From NCBI RefSeq assembly GCF_014287585.1, contig NZ_JACOOJ010000012.1, positions 47,246 through 111,245 of the forward strand: 64,000 nucleotides of DNA, written 5' to 3'. This document shows positions 1-8,831 of this stretch, in pieces. This DNA comes from Parabacteroides hominis. Lineage in GTDB: Bacteria > Bacteroidota > Bacteroidia > Bacteroidales > Tannerellaceae. The position numbers and the translations under genes were made by a program. Position 1 is the stretch's first letter, and every line of letters starts with the position of its first letter. The notes under the pieces are model-generated. The model was not told the origin of the DNA and ran no database searches. It saw nothing but the letters and a program-made list of their open reading frames with translations.

Positions 1-2286
1 GGTACAGCTGGTACAGCAGCAGTTTTCACAGTTGAAGCTGCTAAAGCTGATTATGATGTGACTAAAGCAGATCTTGCTCCGGTTCTCCCTTCATTCAAAT
101 TTGACTTTGCCGGTCGTGACGGTGGTCTTTTCACTGCTAATGAATTGATTCCGGTTCCTGTTGGTAACAAATTCCGCTTCCAGGTAGTTGGTCAGGAAAA
201 CAGTACAAAAGGAACTAAGGCTCCGCAGTATATCACTATTGATACTGTAATGGTTGGTACTGCTGCTTCTGTAAAAGCTGCTTCTTTCCAGTTGGATACA
301 ACTATCACTGCTGCATCTTCTGCTTACAAGGGCGCTTTGAACGAAGGTTTGCAGACATTTACTTTGAAAATGGACTTGGGTAACGATTCAATCGTTATGA
401 CAACTGATTCTATTGTTCGCTTCAATACTGCTGGTGAATTTGAAGTGGCAGATCATGGTGCTGGTACAGGTTTTACCTATCTGGTAGGTTACAAGAGCTT
501 CGATGGTGGTGCTAAGTTGGTTGTTGACTCTATCCAGATCAATGCTCCGCTTATCACAATCTCTAAAGGTACTCCGGTTAAACTGGCTGGTGGAACAGGT
601 GTTTACTCATTACAGTTGAAAGCTAAAGGCGGCAATACCAAAGCTGATTATAATGATAAGTATTTAACAGGAACAGCTGGTGTTTATGCCGAAGCTGCTT
701 CTGCATATGTACCTTCTACTCAGTTCTATGTTGTAGAAAACGAAGATGGAACTTATTCGGCTCAGGCTCGTGATATTGCTTCCGCAACTGTTCCTTCTGG
801 TGTTGCTGCCGTTGGAGGTGAAAGTTTGGCTATTGTTGATCCGGAGAAACCGTTTACAGACAAGCCTTTGTATGCAGTAGATGCAGCCAAGAGCATTTAT
901 ACTACTGTAGGTGGTGATACTTTGGTATTCACAAAGTTGGATGTAGACATGGCTAACAAGTACATCGGTTACAAATATTATACTAAAGAAGAAATGGGTT
1001 ACGGAGCTGTTAAGTTCAACCTGGCTTCTAAAGCTGCTGATGATATCTACTTGACTTTGGTTCAGGATTCTGTAATCGCTGGTGCTAAAGGTATTGACAA
1101 TGCTATTGAACTGCGTTTGATGGAAGGTGCTGATTTAGGCACTACTGGTGACACTGTTTATTATGGTGCTCGTGCTTTAGGTGATACTTTGGTTCGTGTT
1201 GCTTATGCAATGGAAAAGGCTTACAATGCTGAAGGACAGTTTGCATATGAAAATACTGTAGTGAAATTGTCTGATCCGTCTAACGGTGGTCTTGCTGCTG
1301 CTAAGAAACGTTTCTTCTTTGTTGAAAATCCGGCTGGCGAGTCTTATAAGGTTATTGCTGCTGATGAAGCTGCTGTTACCTCTACTGGTACTGCTGTAAA
1401 TCTTGTTAATGCAAACATGGTTACAATGAACATCTCTAATCTTACTGTAACTTATGCTGCTCCGACTGCAAGTGTTGAAACTTACTTCAATATCGAAGGT
1501 GCTGAAGCTCCTGTTTATGCTAAGATTGGATCAGGTCATTATAATGTAATCAATGGTAATGAAATGCTGACTGCTTCTGCAGGTATCGCTAAGCTGTTGC
1601 GCGTAGGTGACGAACTGAAAGCTGCTGCTGCTGATTCTGACTTCTCTCTGTTTGTTGACTCTGCTTATGTAAATCGTGGCGACGACAATACTGAATATGG
1701 TTACTACATCTACAAAGGTGCAGAAGTTAAGAACGACACGATCGTTGGTAACGTTTTGGCTGCTAAGGGTGACTTCGTTGCTGATAAAGCTGAAGGTGAT
1801 AGTGCAATCTTCCGTTCTGTAACGGTTGTTGCTGATACTATTGCTTATGCAGGTGATCTTGATAAAGATGGCAAGCAGAAGACATATACAGTAAGAAATG
1901 GAAACAACACTTCTCTTGTTGGCTTCAAAGTTGTTGACGGTGAAGGTTACGAAATCGTAGCTCTGAATACAAACAAGAGCTTGGCTGTGGTTAACGGTAC
2001 GGTTATTTTTGCTGACAATGTTGCTCCACAGATATTTACTTTGGACGCTGCTGAAGCTCCTACTGCAAACGAAGGCGTTGAAGTATCTGAAGTAACTGTT
2101 ATCGCAGGCGAAGGCCAGGTAACGATCGCTGGTGCTGCCGGCAAGAAAGTTGTTGTAAGCAACATCTTAGGCCAGACAGTAGCCAACACAGTGATCACTT
2201 CCGACAATGCTGTAATCGCTGCTCCCCAGGGTGTAGTCGTAGTAGCTGTTGAAGGCGAAGAAGCTGTTAAAGCTATCGTTAAGTAA
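1..2286 (+). CDS. DUF6383-type surface protein, 5' end outside the window
   Basis: The frame is open from base 1, so the N-terminus lies outside the window; the GTG at 58 is not a real start. The visible 761 residues are rich in Ala, Thr, Val and Asp and look like tandem beta-rich extracellular domains. The last 65 residues hold a glycine-hinged module (AGKKVVVSNILGQTV, then an APQGVVVVAV strand, ending KAIVK) that is almost identical to the ends of the proteins at 31097 and 45524. I recognise it as DUF6383; it resembles a type IX secretion C-terminal sorting domain. Alanine is mostly GCT and glycine mostly GGT, unlike the GCC/GGC-rich neighbours, which may reflect high expression. The role of the family is unknown to me; a surface or S-layer-like role is inference. 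Confidence 0.8.
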   Translation, partial: GTAGTAAVFTVEAAKADYDVTKADLAPVLPSFKFDFAGRDGGLFTANELIPVPVGNKFRFQVVGQENSTKGTKAPQYITIDTVMVGTAASVKAASFQLDTTITAASSAYKGALNEGLQTFTLKMDLGNDSIVMTTDSIVRFNTAGEFEVADHGAGTGFTYLVGYKSFDGGAKLVVDSIQINAPLITISKGTPVKLAGGTGVYSLQLKAKGGNTKADYNDKYLTGTAGVYAEAASAYVPSTQFYVVENEDGTYSAQARDIASATVPSGVAAVGGESLAIVDPEKPFTDKPLYAVDAAKSIYTTVGGDTLVFTKLDVDMANKYIGYKYYTKEEMGYGAVKFNLASKAADDIYLTLVQDSVIAGAKGIDNAIELRLMEGADLGTTGDTVYYGARALGDTLVRVAYAMEKAYNAEGQFAYENTVVKLSDPSNGGLAAAKKRFFFVENPAGESYKVIAADEAAVTSTGTAVNLVNANMVTMNISNLTVTYAAPTASVETYFNIEGAEAPVYAKIGSGHYNVINGNEMLTASAGIAKLLRVGDELKAAAADSDFSLFVDSAYVNRGDDNTEYGYYIYKGAEVKNDTIVGNVLAAKGDFVADKAEGDSAIFRSVTVVADTIAYAGDLDKDGKQKTYTVRNGNNTSLVGFKVVDGEGYEIVALNTNKSLAVVNGTVIFADNVAPQIFTLDAAEAPTANEGVEVSEVTVIAGEGQVTIAGAAGKKVVVSNILGQTVANTVITSDNAVIAAPQGVVVVAVEGEEAVKAIVK

Positions 2287-2318
2287 TTGACGATACGGAT
2301 AAATTGATAAAAGTATTT

Positions 2319-2346
2319 CAGTTTCCCCTCCCACGGGGGGGAGACT
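2319..2346 (+). terminator. hairpin downstream of DUF6383 gene
   Basis: A C-rich arm and a G-rich arm form a long stem (CAGTTTCCCC against GGGGAGACTG) 33 bases after the stop codon. There is no clean T-run after it, so it may be a processing or stability hairpin rather than the true terminator. Confidence 0.45.
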
Positions 2347-2391
2347 GAATGAAATAATAATCAAATAATTCTAAGATTCATCGTGCGCCCC

Positions 2392-2473
2392 GTAGAGATG
2401 CACGGCTGTGCCTCTCTACAATGGCAATTACCCCGCGAGGGCGAACAAGCGATGAATATTAATACTAAAGTAA
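2392..2473 (+). other. conserved 3' element of DUF6383 genes, copy 1
   Basis: It holds, in order, a GTAGAG...CTCTAC hairpin (2392-2419), a 24-base block (2426-2449, core CCCCGCGAGGGCGAAC) and the 16-mer ATTAATACTAAAGTAA (2458-2473). The last two are identical, in the same order and transcript orientation, downstream of the DUF6383 gene at 45524. Function unknown. Confidence 0.75.
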
Positions 2474-2531
2474 TGAAATTAAAAAAAGTTCATCTGCTCT
2501 CCCTCTGTGAAGACCGAAGCAGACAAAAAAC

Positions 2532-2562
2532 AATCCCCTGTAGTCACTGATTGCAGGGGATT
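2532..2562 (+). terminator. hairpin closing the DUF6383 transcript
   Basis: AATCCCCTG and CAGGGGATT form an 11-bp stem around a short loop. This stem-loop is the last element before the promoter region of the next gene. No strong T-run follows. Confidence 0.5.
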
Positions 2563-2624
2563 CGTTGTAAAAAGAAATAGGAAAGATAATTGACCTTTTG
2601 CCTTTTATTTACGATATATTTACC

Positions 2625-2632
2625 TATATTTG
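2625..2632 (+). promoter_or_regulatory. -7 box for the Rpn-like gene
   Basis: TATATTTG matches the Bacteroides -7 consensus TAnnTTTG and lies 40 bases before the chosen ATG at 2672. A TTTG at 2597-2600 is a possible -33 element, but its spacing of 24 is longer than usual. Confidence 0.5.
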
Positions 2633-2671
2633 TCGTCGTAGTAATAACAGTTGCAACTAAAACAATTAATT

Positions 2672-3571
2672 ATGGACAAATTTATCAATCCCTTCTCTGA
2701 TTACGGCTGGAAAAAGATTTTCGGCAGTGAAGTAAGCAAAGATCTTATCATCAGTTTCCTCAATGAAGTAATCCAACAGGAAGTAATCGTCGACATCACG
2801 TTTCGCAATGTCGAGATGCTCGGTTTGAAACAAGACCAGCGCCGGGCTGTTTTCGACATCTTCTGCGAGAATGAAAAGGGGGAAGTCTTTATTGTCGAGA
2901 TGCAGAAAAGCCGGCAGAAGTATTTCTCCGACAGGGTGTTGTACTACGCCTCGTTTGCAATCCAGCAACAATCCATGATCGTAAAGGAAAGGCTCGAAAA
3001 GGAGCCGGACGAAGTAGTCCGCAAACGCTGGAACTACCAGATCAGCAAGGTATATGTCGTGTGCATCCTTAACTACGTGATGGACCCGTCCCGTCCGGAT
3101 AAATACCGCTGGGATGTCGTGCGCATGGACCGTGAGTTAAAGCTCCCCTTCAGCGAAACACTCAACGAAATCTATATCGAAATGCCGAAATTTGTATTAC
3201 CTTTGTCGGAGTGCGACACGCTTTATAAGAAGTGGTTATATGTCTTAAACAACATCGAGATCATGGAACGATTACCGAAAGAACTGAACAATCAGATATT
3301 CCGCAAGCTGAAAAGCATCGTGGAGGTAGAGCGCATGACGCCCGACCAACGCCTGGAATACGAACTTAGCCTTTCCGTCGAACGTGACCTATCCGCCGCC
3401 CTCGACACCAGCTTCGAAGACGGAATGGAAAAAGGGATGGAAAAAGGAAAAGAAAAAGGAAAAGCCGAGGAACAACGCCTTATCGCTGCCAATTTAAAAA
3501 AGCAGGGGATCAATGTCGAAACGATTGCACAATGTACCGGTTTGTCGGTAAAAGAAGTTAGCGGGTTATAA
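2672..3571 (+). CDS. Rpn family PD-(D/E)XK nuclease / putative transposase
   Basis: This 299-residue protein belongs to the Rpn/YhgA-like recombination-promoting nuclease family, which is abundant in Bacteroidales. It opens with the family signature FINPFSDYGWKKIFG. Its PD-(D/E)XK core is visible as FDIFCENEKGEVFIVEMQK around residues 70-90 (Asp, then Glu-x-Gln-Lys). The C-terminus has a Lys/Glu/Gly repeat (GMEKGMEKGKEKGK) followed by a small helix-turn-helix-like tail. I start at the ATG at 2672 rather than the TTG at 2651 because the family motif begins there. The low-complexity repeat at 3419-3464 is made of short GGAAAAAG units and could vary by slippage. Members are implicated in RecA-independent recombination; the role here is inferred from family. 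Confidence 0.85.
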   Translation: MDKFINPFSDYGWKKIFGSEVSKDLIISFLNEVIQQEVIVDITFRNVEMLGLKQDQRRAVFDIFCENEKGEVFIVEMQKSRQKYFSDRVLYYASFAIQQQSMIVKERLEKEPDEVVRKRWNYQISKVYVVCILNYVMDPSRPDKYRWDVVRMDRELKLPFSETLNEIYIEMPKFVLPLSECDTLYKKWLYVLNNIEIMERLPKELNNQIFRKLKSIVEVERMTPDQRLEYELSLSVERDLSAALDTSFEDGMEKGMEKGKEKGKAEEQRLIAANLKKQGINVETIAQCTGLSVKEVSGL

Positions 3572-3627
3572 CCTGTTAATGCTCATCATTGGACCGGCCG
3601 GGTTGTTTAAACTAAAGGCAATCCGGC

Positions 3628-4326
3628 TTACAGCATATGATACTTCTTCAGCTCCTTCCTCAGCTCTAACGCTCTCCCGTCCGTGACCTTGTCCATCAAC
3701 GCCCAGAAACGGTCGCTGTGGTTCATCTCTATGGTGTGGCAAAGTTCGTGGAGGAGGACGTAGTCGATCAGGGGCCAGGGCAGGAGCATCAGGGAGAGGG
3801 AAAGGTTGATGCTACGGCGTGTCGTGCAACTTCCCCAATGGCTTTTGCTGTTGAATATCTTTACACCTGTGCAGGTGAAACCGTGCTGGGAGGCGAGGTC
3901 GAGCAACCGCGAAGGCAATAGGCGGCGAGCCTCGTGCCGGAGAGCCTGTTCGAGGAAATCTTTCAGAAGTTTTTGTACACGTTCGTCGGTAAAGCCGGTC
4001 TGTGCGGGGCAGGCGATGTGCAGGATGCCGTTGTCTAATTTCATATAGAAGTTAGCCCGGTCGGTGCGGAAGATATGGAGGCGGAACGTTGCGGTCTGCA
4101 TCTCCGTCTTGTCCGTCAGGAGCGGGCGGGCGGGATGTTTGGCAAGGGCTATGAGAAGTTTTTCCTTGTTTTCGCGGATGAAAGCCAGCATACGCGCTTC
4201 GTTGCCCCCCGGAGGCATGGTAGCCGTAATCGTCCCTTTGGAGATTTTCAGCGTATAGCGGGTAGCGCGGGGACTGGTGCGGAGGAGGATGGTTCCCAGC
4301 TCTTTGTCTTGTATCGTCTTTTCCAT
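3628..4326 (-). CDS. YgjP-like M48-type metallopeptidase domain protein
   Basis: This 232-residue protein has the YgjP/DUF45 (SprT-related) layout. A beta-rich N-terminal half leads to KSHWGSC at residues 161-167. The zinc-binding helix HELCH is at 193-197, with a third likely ligand, His204, in MNHSDRFW. There is no signal peptide, so it is probably cytoplasmic. It is convergent with the Rpn gene and divergent from gpmI. A -7-like box (CAAAAGTA on the plus strand, 4335-4342) lies only 9 bases upstream of the ATG, which would give a very short leader. Substrate unknown. Confidence 0.85.
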   Translation of the reverse strand: MEKTIQDKELGTILLRTSPRATRYTLKISKGTITATMPPGGNEARMLAFIRENKEKLLIALAKHPARPLLTDKTEMQTATFRLHIFRTDRANFYMKLDNGILHIACPAQTGFTDERVQKLLKDFLEQALRHEARRLLPSRLLDLASQHGFTCTGVKIFNSKSHWGSCTTRRSINLSLSLMLLPWPLIDYVLLHELCHTIEMNHSDRFWALMDKVTDGRALELRKELKKYHML

Positions 4327-4379
4327 TTCGTTTGCAAAAGTAATATTTTATGGGCAAACAATATATGGTTGAAATTGAT

Positions 4380-4387
4380 TATCTTTG
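4380..4387 (+). promoter_or_regulatory. -7 box for gpmI
   Basis: TATCTTTG fits TAnnTTTG and lies 50 bases upstream of the gpmI ATG. No clear TTTG is seen at -33. Confidence 0.55.
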
Positions 4388-4436
4388 CGCCCGGATAACG
4401 AAAATGAGTATAAACAATATAATAAATTAAGCAATC

Positions 4437-5954
4437 ATGAGCAAGAAAGCCCTTTTAATGATTCTTGACGGCTGGGGTATCGGCGATCAAGGTAAAGACG
4501 ATGTAATCTTTAACACTCCCACTCCTTATTGGGATAGCCTGCTGGCCACTTATCCTCATTCACAGTTACAGGCAAGCGGTGAAAACGTAGGGCTGCCTGA
4601 CGGACAAATGGGTAACTCTGAAGTCGGACACCTCAATATCGGGGCCGGACGTATCGTTTACCAGGACTTGGTGAAGATCAACCGTGCCTGTGCCGACAAC
4701 AGCATCATGAAGAACCCTGAAATCGTTTCTGCCTTCTCTTACGCCAAAGAACACGGCAAAAACATCCATTTCATGGGGTTGACCTCCAACGGTGGCGTAC
4801 ACAGTTCTTTCGACCACCTGTTCAAACTTTGCGATATCTCCAAGGAATACGGAATCGACAATACTTTCATCCACTGCTTCATGGACGGTCGCGACACAGA
4901 CCCGAAAAGCGGTAAAGGGTTTATCGAACAACTGACGGCCCACTGTGCACAGTCTGCCGGAAAGATCGCATCCATCGTCGGTCGTTTCTATGCAATGGAC
5001 CGCGACAAACGTTGGGAACGCGTGAAAGAAGCCTACGACCTGCTTGTTGAAGGCAAGGGAAAACAGGCTACCGACATGGTTCAGGCTATGCAGGAATCGT
5101 ATGACGAAGGTGTGACCGACGAGTTTATCAAGCCGATCAACAACGCTACCGTAGACGGTACGATCAAAGAAGGCGATGTCGTGATCTTCTTCAACTACCG
5201 TAACGACCGTGCAAAAGAATTGACCGTCGTGCTGACCCAGCAGGATATGCCGGAACAGGGGATGCACACGATCCCCGGCCTGCAGTATTATTGCATGACT
5301 CCGTACGACGCTTCTTTCAAAGGCGTTCATATCCTGTTCGACAAGGAAAACGTCCAGAACACATTGGGAGAATACCTGGCTGAAAACGGGAAGACTCAGC
5401 TTCATATCGCCGAAACGGAAAAGTATGCTCACGTGACTTTCTTCTTCAACGGCGGCCGCGAAACTCCGTACGAAGCTGAAGAACGCATCCTGGTTCCGAG
5501 CCCGAAAGTCGCCACTTACGACCTGAAGCCGGAAATGAGCGCTTACGAAGTAAAAGATAAATTGGTTGAGGCTATCGATACGCAGAAGTTCGACTTCATC
5601 GTCGTGAACTATGCCAACGGCGACATGGTAGGCCACACCGGTATCTACGGCGCGATCGAAAAGGCGGTAACGGCTATCGACAACTGCGTGAAAGACACGG
5701 TTGAAGCAGCCAAGGCCAACGGTTATGAAGTAATCATCATCGCCGACCACGGCAATGCCGATCACGCGCTCAACGAAGACGGCACTCCCAACACGGCCCA
5801 CTCCCTGAACCCTGTCCCTTTTGTATATGTAACAGAAAACAAAAATGCAAAAGTAGAAAACGGTGTCCTGGCCGACGTCGCTCCCTCTATCCTGCACATT
5901 TTAGGCATGGCGCAGCCGGCTGATATGACAGGACATGACTTGATTAGAAATTAA
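4437..5954 (+). CDS. gpmI: 2,3-bisphosphoglycerate-independent phosphoglycerate mutase
   Basis: It interconverts 3- and 2-phosphoglycerate in glycolysis and gluconeogenesis, using two manganese ions and a phosphoserine intermediate. The 505-residue length is typical. The alkaline-phosphatase-like metal site begins in ILDGWGIG (residues 9-16), and the catalytic serine is Ser61 in [10 protein letters not shown]. Later metal ligands appear in [12 protein letters not shown] and [10 protein letters not shown] near the C-terminus. It is preceded by a TATCTTTG box and followed by a strong palindromic hairpin, so it is probably monocistronic. Confidence 0.97.
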   Translation: MSKKALLMILDGWGIGDQGKDDVIFNTPTPYWDSLLATYPHSQLQASGENVGLPDGQMGNSEVGHLNIGAGRIVYQDLVKINRACADNSIMKNPEIVSAFSYAKEHGKNIHFMGLTSNGGVHSSFDHLFKLCDISKEYGIDNTFIHCFMDGRDTDPKSGKGFIEQLTAHCAQSAGKIASIVGRFYAMDRDKRWERVKEAYDLLVEGKGKQATDMVQAMQESYDEGVTDEFIKPINNATVDGTIKEGDVVIFFNYRNDRAKELTVVLTQQDMPEQGMHTIPGLQYYCMTPYDASFKGVHILFDKENVQNTLGEYLAENGKTQLHIAETEKYAHVTFFFNGGRETPYEAEERILVPSPKVATYDLKPEMSAYEVKDKLVEAIDTQKFDFIVVNYANGDMVGHTGIYGAIEKAVTAIDNCVKDTVEAAKANGYEVIIIADHGNADHALNEDGTPNTAHSLNPVPFVYVTENKNAKVENGVLADVAPSILHILGMAQPADMTGHDLIRN

Positions 5955-5981
5955 GAAGTAAGAATTTGAGAAATCAATCCC

Positions 5982-6007
5982 TTGCCGGGGGATTAATCCC
6001 CCGGCAA
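5982..6007 (+). terminator. perfect 26-bp palindrome after gpmI
   Basis: TTGCCGGGGG and CCCCCGGCAA flank ATTAAT, giving a fully symmetric GC-rich stem 28 bases after the gpmI stop. The following sequence is A/G-rich rather than T-rich on the plus strand. Confidence 0.65.
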
Positions 6008-6047
6008 AAGAGAGAAAAGATACAATTTTTAATTTTCAATTTAAGAA

Positions 6048-6632
6048 GTGATTCAAATAGACAATACCCTGGTCAGCCTCGACGTTCTCGAACGACAGTT
6101 TTTATGCGATCTGTCCCATTGCAAAGGTGTTTGCTGTGTGGAAGGTGATTCCGGTGCACCCCTGCTGGAGGAAGAGGTGGGCGAACTGGAAAAGGCCCTT
6201 CCGGTTATCTGGAACGACCTGGCGCCGAAAGCCAGGGAGATCATCGAGAAACAAGGCGTTGCCTATGTTGATGAAGAGGGAGACTTGGTGACCTCTATCG
6301 TAAACGGCAAGGACTGCGTTTTTACTTGCTACGATGCGGACGGAACTTGCAAATGTGCGGTGGAGAAGGCTTATCGTGAAGGCAAACTGTCTTTCTATAA
6401 GCCTGTTTCCTGTCACCTTTATCCGGTCCGCGTGGAAAAATACGATACGTTCGAAGCGGTTAACTACAATCGCTGGAATATCTGCAAAGCCGCAGAGGTG
6501 TTAGGTAAGAAAGAAAAACTCCCGGTCTATAAGTTTCTGAAAGAACCGCTGATCCGCCGTTTCGGAAAGGAATGGTACGACGCGCTCGAAGAGATTGCCG
6601 GAGAGTGGGAGAAACAGAAGAGCGAAGAGTAA
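6048..6632 (+). CDS. DUF3109 family cysteine-rich protein
   Basis: This 194-residue protein matches DUF3109, a small family widespread in Bacteroidetes. Many cysteines suggest a zinc or iron-sulfur site: FLCDLSHCKGVCC near residue 20, KDCVFTCY and GTCKC near 85-105, SCHLYP near 120 and WNICK near 140. The predicted start is GTG at 6048 (MIQIDNTLV). No signal peptide or membrane segment is present. Function unknown; a metal-cluster protein resembling the YkgJ group is the best guess. Confidence 0.8.
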   Translation: MIQIDNTLVSLDVLERQFLCDLSHCKGVCCVEGDSGAPLLEEEVGELEKALPVIWNDLAPKAREIIEKQGVAYVDEEGDLVTSIVNGKDCVFTCYDADGTCKCAVEKAYREGKLSFYKPVSCHLYPVRVEKYDTFEAVNYNRWNICKAAEVLGKKEKLPVYKFLKEPLIRRFGKEWYDALEEIAGEWEKQKSEE

Positions 6633-6649
6633 TCTAAGGCTAATATAAA

Positions 6650-6691
6650 AGAGCCAGGTACGCGGATCCGTCCATCCGCGTACCTGGCTCT
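6650..6691. terminator. bidirectional terminator between convergent genes
   Basis: An 18-bp perfect stem (AGAGCCAGGTACGCGGAT and its complement) with a 6-base loop sits between the convergent DUF3109 and GNAT genes. Confidence 0.85.
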
Positions 6692-6713
6692 TCGTATGTC
6701 TTTATATACCGTT

Positions 6714-7679
6714 TCAACTATTGCGTATCAAGTCGGCCGATTTGCCTTCCTCGTTCAGATAGGTCTCGATATGACGCTTCTTTTTGTCTTCGAGGATCTC
6801 GTCGATGGCGATCAGGATGCCGGTCTCTTCCACCTCTCCAAACTCATGGTTGATAGCCGTGCCGAATACGCGCATCTTAGGGGAGAGGCTCATATAAGCA
6901 TTGACCAACGGCGGCACATTGATGCCGAACTTGCGGACCTCCTGGTTCAACACCTTATAATTGTCCTTGAAGTTGTCATACTTGAAAAGCTCCTGCATCT
7001 TTTCCAGGTCCGTGCCTGTTTCCAAAGGATAGACAGGAGTGATCAGTTTCTCCGGGTCGGGGAAGTGCATGTTCAGGAAATACAGGATCATGTTGCGGGC
7101 TTCGGAGTTGTAGGTGTTGTACATCGTCACCTTCCCGAAATAATACTGCAAGCTGGGGTCCACCACTGAAAGAGCCCCCAAGCCGTCCCAAAGATTGTCC
7201 AACACGAACAACCCCTTTGCGCTGCCGCAGCGGGTCGACTGGTATTCCAACGTCACGAACGAACGGCCCAACTCGACCGTGTACGGCAAATATTCTTTAT
7301 TGAACGTATCGGAGAAATTAAACAGGTGGGAAGTCGCTAAAACAGGCTTGCCGGCTTCGTCGAATTTTACATCCGAACCGCAGAGGAAGCGGTAACCGCC
7401 TAAAATCTGTTCGTCTTCAGGGCTCCACACGATAAGTTGGCGGTAAGCATCGTCCATCGTATCGTATTCGTCGATATCGACCGGAAAGCCGGTCCCGCCT
7501 CCGTAGTACCGGAAAGCGGTTTCCCTGAGTCGCCCGATCTCCTGCATCACGTTGGGAGAGTCGTGGGCTGTGACAATGTATATCTCATTGTTGGATTTGT
7601 TGGTTCTCCGCAGCTTCTTGTCCCCGGTCAGTTCAGCTTTCAGGAGAGCACGGTCAATCGGTTTGATAATGTCTTGCAT
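6714..7679 (-). CDS. glsB: GNAT-type N-acyltransferase, likely glycine lipid synthase GlsB
   Basis: This 321-residue protein resembles the GNAT/OlsB-like N-acyltransferases that attach a 3-hydroxy fatty acid to an amino acid. In Bacteroides thetaiotaomicron the homologous step makes N-acyl glycine with GlsB. The core fold is visible in the acceptor motif RETAFRYYGGGTGFP near residue 50 and in VELGRSFVTLEYQS near residue 135. It lies 13 bases downstream of a PlsC-like acyltransferase on the same strand, the partner expected for glycine lipid synthesis. The symbol rests on family and gene pairing, so the acceptor amino acid is inferred. Confidence 0.75.
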   Translation of the reverse strand: MQDIIKPIDRALLKAELTGDKKLRRTNKSNNEIYIVTAHDSPNVMQEIGRLRETAFRYYGGGTGFPVDIDEYDTMDDAYRQLIVWSPEDEQILGGYRFLCGSDVKFDEAGKPVLATSHLFNFSDTFNKEYLPYTVELGRSFVTLEYQSTRCGSAKGLFVLDNLWDGLGALSVVDPSLQYYFGKVTMYNTYNSEARNMILYFLNMHFPDPEKLITPVYPLETGTDLEKMQELFKYDNFKDNYKVLNQEVRKFGINVPPLVNAYMSLSPKMRVFGTAINHEFGEVEETGILIAIDEILEDKKKRHIETYLNEEGKSADLIRNS

Positions 7680-7692
7680 ATAGTAAAATCAA

Positions 7693-8517
7693 TTATTTCT
7701 TTAGATTATAGACGACTTCCTTCATCCACTCTGCCCACTCTGCCGGTTTACGGCTGTCCGTGAAGGTTTGCCAGGGAATCGGCTTCCCGAAATGGATACG
7801 GAATGTCTTGTGTTTACTTTTAAACATCTCGTCGGGCAGGTAGATCATTTCGTAATTCATCTTTATGCCCAATGCTTTCCGCAGGTTGGCGAGACGGTAG
7901 AAAAAGTTAGAGTTGCGCCCTTCGAAAAACACCGGTACGACGTCCCGCCGGTATTCCACGGCCTTTTGGATAAACGACTTCTTCCATTCGGTGTCCTGTA
8001 TCTTCCCGTTTTGCTTGCGCGAGCATAAGCCGGCGGGGAAAGTGATGATCTGGTTGTCCGAAGCATAAGCCTTTTCGATCAGCTCGGCGTTCTTTTTTCC
8101 CTGTGTCCCGTGTTTGTTGATGGGGACGAAGATCGACCTCAGGTTGGACAGGTAGAGCAGCAGGTCATTCACTAAGTAGCGGATCTTCCCGTCGAAACGC
8201 CCGCCGATAACGGCCGACAGGCAAATACCGTCCAACCCGCCTAACGGATGGTTGGAGGCGAATATGTACCGCCCTTCGGCAGGAATATTCTCTTCATTTA
8301 CCAATTCCAGGTTCAAGTCAAAATATCCGATCAACTCCTGCATGAACGCTACCCCGTCTTTATCGTGATACCGGCGGAGGATGTCGTTCAGCTCATCCTG
8401 ATGAACAGTACGGATCAGATAGCGGACCACAAAGCCGGGAATCTTACGGGCAGCCGAAGGCGCCTTTTGCTGTAATACCTGTTTGATGTCTATCTGTGTA
8501 ATACCTTCTTGTGTCAT
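7693..8517 (-). CDS. glsA: PlsC-like O-acyltransferase, likely GlsA
   Basis: This 274-residue protein is in the lysophospholipid acyltransferase superfamily. The catalytic His/Asp motif appears as NHPLGGLD with His90 and Asp96, and a second block, FPAGLCSR, corresponds to the phosphate-binding region. In the Bacteroides glycine lipid pathway an enzyme of this type adds the second acyl chain to the hydroxyl of N-acyl glycine. It is the first gene of a two-gene minus-strand operon with the GNAT acyltransferase and is driven by a good promoter at 8540-8568. Symbol inferred from pairing. Confidence 0.75.
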   Translation of the reverse strand: MTQEGITQIDIKQVLQQKAPSAARKIPGFVVRYLIRTVHQDELNDILRRYHDKDGVAFMQELIGYFDLNLELVNEENIPAEGRYIFASNHPLGGLDGICLSAVIGGRFDGKIRYLVNDLLLYLSNLRSIFVPINKHGTQGKKNAELIEKAYASDNQIITFPAGLCSRKQNGKIQDTEWKKSFIQKAVEYRRDVVPVFFEGRNSNFFYRLANLRKALGIKMNYEMIYLPDEMFKSKHKTFRIHFGKPIPWQTFTDSRKPAEWAEWMKEVVYNLKK

Positions 8518-8539
8518 TTCACGTAACTCTTACGGGAGG

Positions 8540-8568
8540 CAAAGATAGGGTTAATAATTAAAAGTCAA
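8540..8568 (-). promoter_or_regulatory. promoter of the glsA-glsB operon
   Basis: Read on the minus strand there is a -7 box TATCTTTG (8540-8547) and a TTG at the -33 position (8566-8568) with an 18-base spacer. It lies 23 bases upstream of the glsA ATG. The remaining intergenic sequence up to 8831 shows no other clear feature. Confidence 0.65.
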
Positions 8569-8831
8569 TGCTTTCGGGAAAAGTTTTTAAGTGTTGGCTA
8601 CAACAATTCACGTTGCATTTCTGTTCTTATTAGTTAGTACGGTACGTGCAGGGCCTGATGATACACTCGTGAAGAGGTGTAAAGCATTAGTTTAAAAATA
8701 GATAGAAAGAGATTTGCAACCTCTTAGTAATATATTTTTAACACTTAAGGCGTTCTGTTTTTACCTTTTTTGTGTAAATATTAAATTAAAAGACGCGTTA
8801 TTTGTGGCATTAAAACGAGAGATTTATTGAT

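Noticed and set aside
4566..5897. Long open frame of 443 codons on the minus strand
   Set aside because: It lies entirely opposite gpmI, whose protein has all family motifs. The antisense frame is a codon-bias shadow.
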